Shown here: piece after piece, positions 19,438 through 23,296 of the stretch
Layout: every line of letters begins with the position of its first letter
How positions within the stretch are numbered: the stretch's first letter is position 1
Position numbers and translations under genes: made by a program
Notes under the pieces: generated by a model
The model's database searches: none
What the model was told of the DNA's origin: nothing
What the model saw: only the letters and a program-made list of their open reading frames with translations
Assembly: GCA_049999725.1 (NCBI GenBank)
Contig: JBNGIS010006366.1
Span: forward strand, 1-23,296
Reading direction: 5' to 3'
DNA: 23,296 nucleotides
Source: Haplomitrium mnioides
Taxonomy: Eukaryota > Marchantiophyta > Haplomitriopsida > Calobryales

Positions 19438-20135
19438 ATTTTTTCTATCGTTGAGAAAATCTTGAAGCGTCTGGTTTGTAGCTTACTAGGTGCAGCTTCT
19501 CTTGTGCTCGCTTGCAGTTTGTGACAACAATAGACTAGTGTCATGAAAGCTCTCAAATTAACCTGCAATTTCTTACTCTTGGCATTGAATTAGGGATCAG
19601 CACAATGGTTGTGACCCTCACTCTCATTGAGTCTAACTAAATAAATGACATGTAAGGAGCGTGCACCAGCTTACACCTTGATTCTGCTACTGGTAGGAAA
19701 TGGATTTGTGAGTTGCAAAGATTCTTTATCTATGGTGCTTATGTCTTTTGCAATTGTTTTGAATATCATCTAGTTCATTTTCACAATCATTTGGTATCAT
19801 ATCGTCTTTAGTTAAGTCTTCATCTTTGTTACCTGTTGGACCTGCTCTAGGTTCATCTTCAAGGCTCTTTACAAACTGAATTTAGGAAACATGAGCTAGC
19901 TTACCTTGCTTGCTGAAGAGCAGTATACCATTGAATAAAATAAGGTTCATATATCGATGTAAATGTCTTGGAATTTATATATATTTTCTGAGAATTCATC
20001 TTGGTTGATCAGAGTCATCTACAGTAGTCTTGTTATGATATGTGTTGTCTATGGAGCATCATTTTTTTAACTACTTTGTTGAGATAGAAAGGATAGAAGA
20101 GTCATTTCAGTATAAAGTCTTGTATTAAATCATTT
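19438..20135. other. Interior stretch without recognisable gene
   Basis: No frame of note on either strand. T-rich plus strand with no repeat structure seen by eye. Confidence 0.4.
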
Positions 20136-20435
20136 ATGCCTTGCTCTTCTTCTCTTCACAAGCTCTTGCAGCCTCTACAATTTTTCCAGAAACGGAGCAA
20201 GCCATCAAGCTCCCGGGGGGTCCCACTTTCTTCATCATTGTCATCTTCAATCTCTACTAATAATTCTATACCACATTTTCATCAACCAAACTCCATCTCG
20301 GATACAGCTACATTTTTGTACAAGATGTCACCAGAACTAACTCATTCACACTTTGCTCTCTTTGCTCTACATATGACCCATTTCGGAATTATTTCTCCAC
20401 AATTCTACTTGTCACTGCACCAAAAACAAAGCTAG
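20136..20435 (+). CDS. Hypothetical 99-residue Ser-rich protein
   Basis: ATG 20136 to a TAG at 20433. The first 50 residues are rich in Ser, Lys, Arg and Pro with no acidic residue (MPCSSSLHKLLQPLQFF, KRSKPSSSRGVPLSSSLSSS), a composition like plant organelle transit peptides. The second half (LTHSHFALFALHMTHFG) shows no domain. A TATAAAG lies about 25 bp upstream, too close to the ATG for a normal leader. It may be the first exon of a captured nuclear gene for an organelle protein, or chance. No family is recognised. Confidence 0.18.
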   Translation: MPCSSSLHKLLQPLQFFQKRSKPSSSRGVPLSSSLSSSISTNNSIPHFHQPNSISDTATFLYKMSPELTHSHFALFALHMTHFGIISPQFYLSLHQKQS

Positions 20436-20592
20436 GCCTGGAGGTTGTCTACTATGCTCATCGTATGTATACATTTAGTTCTTGCCTCTGCTATAATTCC
20501 GACCATTCTACAGTTGAATTCAATGTTGGTGTCAACCATATATATGCATGTTGTCAGGGAAATTGCATCTGCGTGTAGACTCGGCTCAAAGT

Positions 20593-21087
20593 CTTAGGAG
20601 GCAAGACTAGAACACAACGGTTTGATCCTATCCAGCCTTAAAAATATTCCTTGAGATAATCAGCAAACTTCATCGGACAATAAATAGCAGGTCTCTGTTT
20701 TGAAACAATCTCAATTGCAATCTACAAGGTGGCGGTCTGTGCAGGTGCAACAAACACCCCAATAGAAGTGAGCGTGTGTTGGGGATTGATCACCATCTTG
20801 TGCACAACGCTCTTGTACTTTCCATTGCTTAACACTTGCAAATGATCAGAGACATTCATTGTCAATGTGTTTGGCATACACCTCACAGGAACCCACTTGC
20901 CATCGTGAAATGCTTCCAATCCACCCACCTGATCTTGAGTGAGGAACGTGAGGGTGTTGGGATCAATGTGGCTTGGCACTTCGTATTCCTCATTGCCTGC
21001 AGCTGCCGAATAGTTGCTAAGCAGGAATAATGCGTTCACCTCGCTGCCTCTGGACCTTTGAATGTAATCTGGTTTCAATCCGAGTCC
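20593..21087 (-). pseudogene. 2-oxoglutarate/Fe(II) dioxygenase, last exon
   Basis: The minus strand begins after a splice-acceptor-like TTACTCTTTTATCATAG with GLGLKPDYIQ in phase 0; there is no ATG. The Fe(II) site is present: His-Ile-Asp in VPSHIDPNTLTFLTQDQVGG (21078-based residues 37 and 39) and His93 in YKSVVHKMVIN. Conserved WVPV, LQVLSNGKYKSV also fit plant oxidases of the DOXC type (flavonoid, hormone and alkaloid oxidases). Departures: the Arg of the 2-oxoglutarate R-x-S motif is Leu103 (L-T-S), and NYYPPCP reads NYSAAAG. A TAG at 20722 interrupts the frame, but it continues with EIVSKQRPAIYCP and KFADYLKEYF, the family C-terminus, to a stop near 20593. Upstream exons were not found. 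Confidence 0.88.
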
Positions 21088-21113
21088 CTATGATAAAAGA
21101 GTAAGCAAGAAAG
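21088..21113 (-). other. Intron 3' splice site of the dioxygenase exon
   Basis: Pyrimidine-rich CTTGCTTACTCTTTTATCAT then AG at 21088-21089 on the minus strand, directly before the coding similarity. It shows that a genomic, not cDNA-derived, copy of the gene is present. Confidence 0.7.
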
Positions 21114-21540
21114 AAGGAAAGCTAAGCCTTGACAATGCAAGCTTTTTTACATAGCTACTAAGCTAAACATGTACATTTATATTTATGAAAAAGAATCTTA
21201 GTATATGCTCCTTGCATCTTAATGGCTATGTTTTAATTCAACCAATATCTACTAATAAATTGGTTCTCTAAGAGTTTTAAAACACACCCTTTGTACTTTT
21301 TGATTTGTGTGGATTTGGGTTTTACAACTCCTCTTTTAGCTTGGCTTTTCAACATAGCTACAATGTCTCATTTGCAAGCTTTGCCTCAAATCAAATTAGC
21401 TTTTGAAATGGAACATTTGCAATCAATTTGTATTGGAAAATGATTTTTCTCTTAAAACAATTTCTTGCTTGGACTATTGAAAACTAAACGAATAGTAACT
21501 CCAAAGAGGAAGTTAGAACCCTCTAAGTGCCAAGATTACA
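21114..21540. other. Presumed intron or flank, no gene seen
   Basis: AT-rich non-coding stretch between the dioxygenase acceptor and the right array. No donor site or upstream exon was identified. Confidence 0.4.
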
Positions 21541-22170
21541 AAGCAAAACTTAGAATCCTTCACACGCTTAGACTAATGAAGCTTCTGTGTGTAGAAATTC
21601 CGAAGCAAAACTCATAGCCTCTTGTGTGTTTGTACTACTGAACTCTATGCATGCATGGACTCCAAATCAGAACTCATAACCCCATGCATGCATGGATTGT
21701 TGAAGCCGATGCACACATAAACTACTAGAGCCTATGTGTATGTAAGGTTTTGAAGCCCATGTTCCTAAGGCCTATGCGCATATGGACTACTGAAGCCTAT
21801 GCACGTATAGATAGTTGAAGCCCATATGAGCAAGGACTGCTGAAGCCCATGCGAGCATGGACTATTGAAGCCTATGCGCGCATTGACTGCTAAAGCCTAT
21901 ATGTGCATGGACTGTTGAAGCCTATGCGGGCATTGATTGTTGAAGCCTATGTGTGCATGGACTGTTGAAGCCTATGCGGGCATGGACTGCTGAAGCCTAT
22001 GCGCACATGGACTACTGAAGCCCATGCAAGCATGGACTACTGAAACCTATGCGCGCATGGACTGTTGAAGCCTATGCACGAATGGACTAGTGAAGCCCAT
22101 GCGCGGATGGACTGCTAAAGCTCATGTCGCATGAACTACTAAAGCCTATATGCGTATGGACTTTGACTAC
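21541..22170 (+). repeat. Right tandem array of 25-bp units
   Basis: From about 21640 the unit is regular: GAAGCCTATGCGCGCATGG then ACTGTT, 25 bp, roughly 20 copies. Same strand as the left array. The 21541-21640 part is diverged. One 38-bp-class unit (GACTCCAAATCAGAACTC) lies at 21659. Units alternate between CCTATG and CCCATG starts. Core variation is mainly CG to TG or CA. Confidence 0.93.
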
Positions 22171-22506
22171 AATTTTAATTTGAAAATGAATTAATTCTAA
22201 AAATTGTTGGAATTTTAAAGTGTTGGAATATTCTCCAACTATGTTGCAAGTTTATATAAAAAAGATATAATTTTCAATCTTTTCATTGAATTCAATGTTC
22301 TCAATATTTTCACAAAAACAAAGGATTTCATTAAATTTTGCATACAAATACTTCATTTCTATCAAACGGACTTGTTGAAAACGCCAAAAATAAAAGAAAA
22401 AAAAATCTCTAAATTTTTTTCTCGAAAAAAAACCCTCGTTTTTCTGTTTTTGGAGCATAAAATTGTTTTTTTTTTAAATAAAAAAAGTTCCTGTTTTGAG
22501 TAGTCT
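22171..22506. other. AT-rich right subterminal region
   Basis: Homopolymer-rich DNA like the left counterpart, holding CAAGTTTATATAAAA at 22247-22261, the inverted match to 16243-16257. No gene. Confidence 0.5.
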
Positions 22507-22526
22507 GTTCATGGTTCAAAGTAGCG
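22507..22526 (-). repeat. Right terminal inverted motif
   Basis: GTTCATGGTTCAAAGTAGCG, inverted copy of 16016-16035. Just inside, CTACTCAAAACAGGAAC on the minus strand looks like a second degenerate copy of the same motif. Just outside, the plus strand reads AAAGTTTTTAGTG, so the minus strand could start CACTA. Confidence 0.65.
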
Positions 22527-22539
22527 AAAGTTTTTAGTG

Positions 22540-22990
22540 ACTTTTATCAAGAGAAGGATTATTTTGAGTCTTTACAAGTATAAAATACATGTCAAGCAAA
22601 GGGTGGTTATATGTATTATTTCTCATTGGTTTCTTTGAAGTATTGTTGTTGAAGAGGGAAAAAAAATGTGCTAACTCATTTCTATTTTGACTAGAAAAGT
22701 GTTTAATGAATTATCATTAGTTTAATTCGGCTCAATCACAAAAATGGAAAATTAATTTAATGTTATCTTATGAACACTTATTAATTTTACTAGGTTTCTA
22801 ATACAAACTAAATCTGATAGAAATTAGTTTGTAAAAACATGCTACAATATGTCACTTTTGGTAGGAAAAATATTATTCATATGTCTTCAAGAACAGTTAG
22901 TAAGCCAAGCTTCCTTGCAAAATTTTCCAGTGATTATTTTTATAAAATATGCCTTCAATAATATGATATCAATAGAACCTTAATCTTTAT
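22540..22990. other. Intergenic, no gene seen
   Basis: AT-rich flank without recognisable coding sequence or repeat. Confidence 0.5.
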
Positions 22991-23076
22991 CTCGCAACAC
23001 CCGTCATTGATTAAAATATGTGATAACTTTCTTCTCGCAACACCCCTCATTGATTAAAATATGTGATAACTTTCTT
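22991..23076 (+). repeat. Tandem duplication of 43 bp, one mismatch
   Basis: CTCGCAACACCC starts both 22991 and 23034, and the two 43-bp copies differ at one base (CCCGTC versus CCCCTC). The near identity marks a recent event compared with the decayed surroundings. Confidence 0.95.
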
Positions 23077-23280
23077 CGACATCCATCTCAAAAAAATGCA
23101 GGATATCATAAAAATGTTAATTTTTCTTCAAAATCGTCAACTTTTAGGTTGTTTTTCTCTTCTTTCTCACATTCATTCTTTTCTTAAATTTCAATTTAAT
23201 AGAATTTATTAAATATTTAACATTTTGATAATGTGTTCTAAAGCATGTAAAAGTTGTAGCAGTCTCTCTAATCTCATCAT

Positions 23281-23296
23281 ATCTATATATATATAT
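23281..23296. repeat. TA-rich microsatellite at the window edge
   Basis: ATCTATATATATATAT runs to the last base, so its full length is not visible. Confidence 0.7.

Larger units (their letters stand above)
16016..22526. mobile_element. Candidate DNA transposon bounded by inverted repeats
   Basis: The termini are the 20-bp motif at 16016-16035 and its inverted copy at 22507-22526 (19/20). Both sides have the same plan: terminal motif, about 325-337 bp of AT-rich DNA, then an array of 25-bp palindromic-core units. A second inverted match, CAAGTTTATATAAAA at 22247-22261 against the complement of 16243-16257 (14/15), lies at similar depth on each side. The interior carries a dioxygenase exon. 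No transposase and no clear target duplication were found, so the exact ends and superfamily are open. Confidence 0.4.

Noticed and set aside
16358-22170. CRISPR-like arrays
   Set aside because: Units are contiguous 25-bp or 38-bp tandem repeats without unique spacers, and the setting is a plant genome.
22512-22523. tRNA B-box-like GGTTCAAAGT
   Set aside because: Poor match to GGTTCGANNCC, no A box or cloverleaf around it.
16016-22539. Helitron
   Set aside because: Helitrons can carry minisatellites and gene pieces, but they lack inverted terminal repeats, and no TC start or hairpin plus CTRR end was seen at these limits.

Overview
The window looks like nuclear DNA of a seed plant: AT-rich, gene-poor and built almost entirely of old LTR retrotransposons of plant Copia and Gypsy type lying inside or against each other. 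Decay by many point mutations and a lack of intact host genes would suit a large, slowly purged genome such as a gymnosperm, but the sequence alone does not settle the species. No intact protein-coding gene is visible. Domain calls rest on my recognition of family motifs; no search was run.

Layout. 1-1230: no gene seen. 1231-about 6830 (+): Copia element A, with a primer-binding-site remnant, gag, integrase, reverse transcriptase (RT) and RNase H, a polypurine tract and the start of a 3' LTR. The whole polyprotein stays in one reading frame despite about 25 nonsense codons. 7548-10553 (-): Copia element B of another family, with a 239-bp 3' LTR, RNase H, RT, an 83-bp triplication and part of integrase; its 5' half is missing. 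10554-15675 (+): a Gypsy element with 5' LTR, primer site, gag, protease and RT. Its RT is split at 12931-15378 by a second, non-autonomous LTR element with a 1,154-bp 3' LTR and a 5-bp target duplication (CTAAT). 15676-15885 (-): a short Copia gag fragment.

16016-22526 is the most unusual part. A 20-bp motif near 16016 recurs inverted near 22507 (19/20). Inside each copy comes about 330 bp of AT-rich DNA, then a tandem array of 25-bp units with a palindromic ATGCGCGCAT core (about 1 kb on the left, 0.6 kb on the right). The interior holds a third small cluster with an 18-bp perfect palindrome and the last exon of a 2-oxoglutarate/Fe(II) dioxygenase gene in broken form. Part of the terminal motif (ACTTTGAACC) recurs inside the long units of the left array. 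This suggests an undescribed DNA transposon that carries a host gene fragment, though no transposase is visible. 22527-23296 holds no gene, only a fresh 43-bp tandem duplication and a terminal TA repeat.
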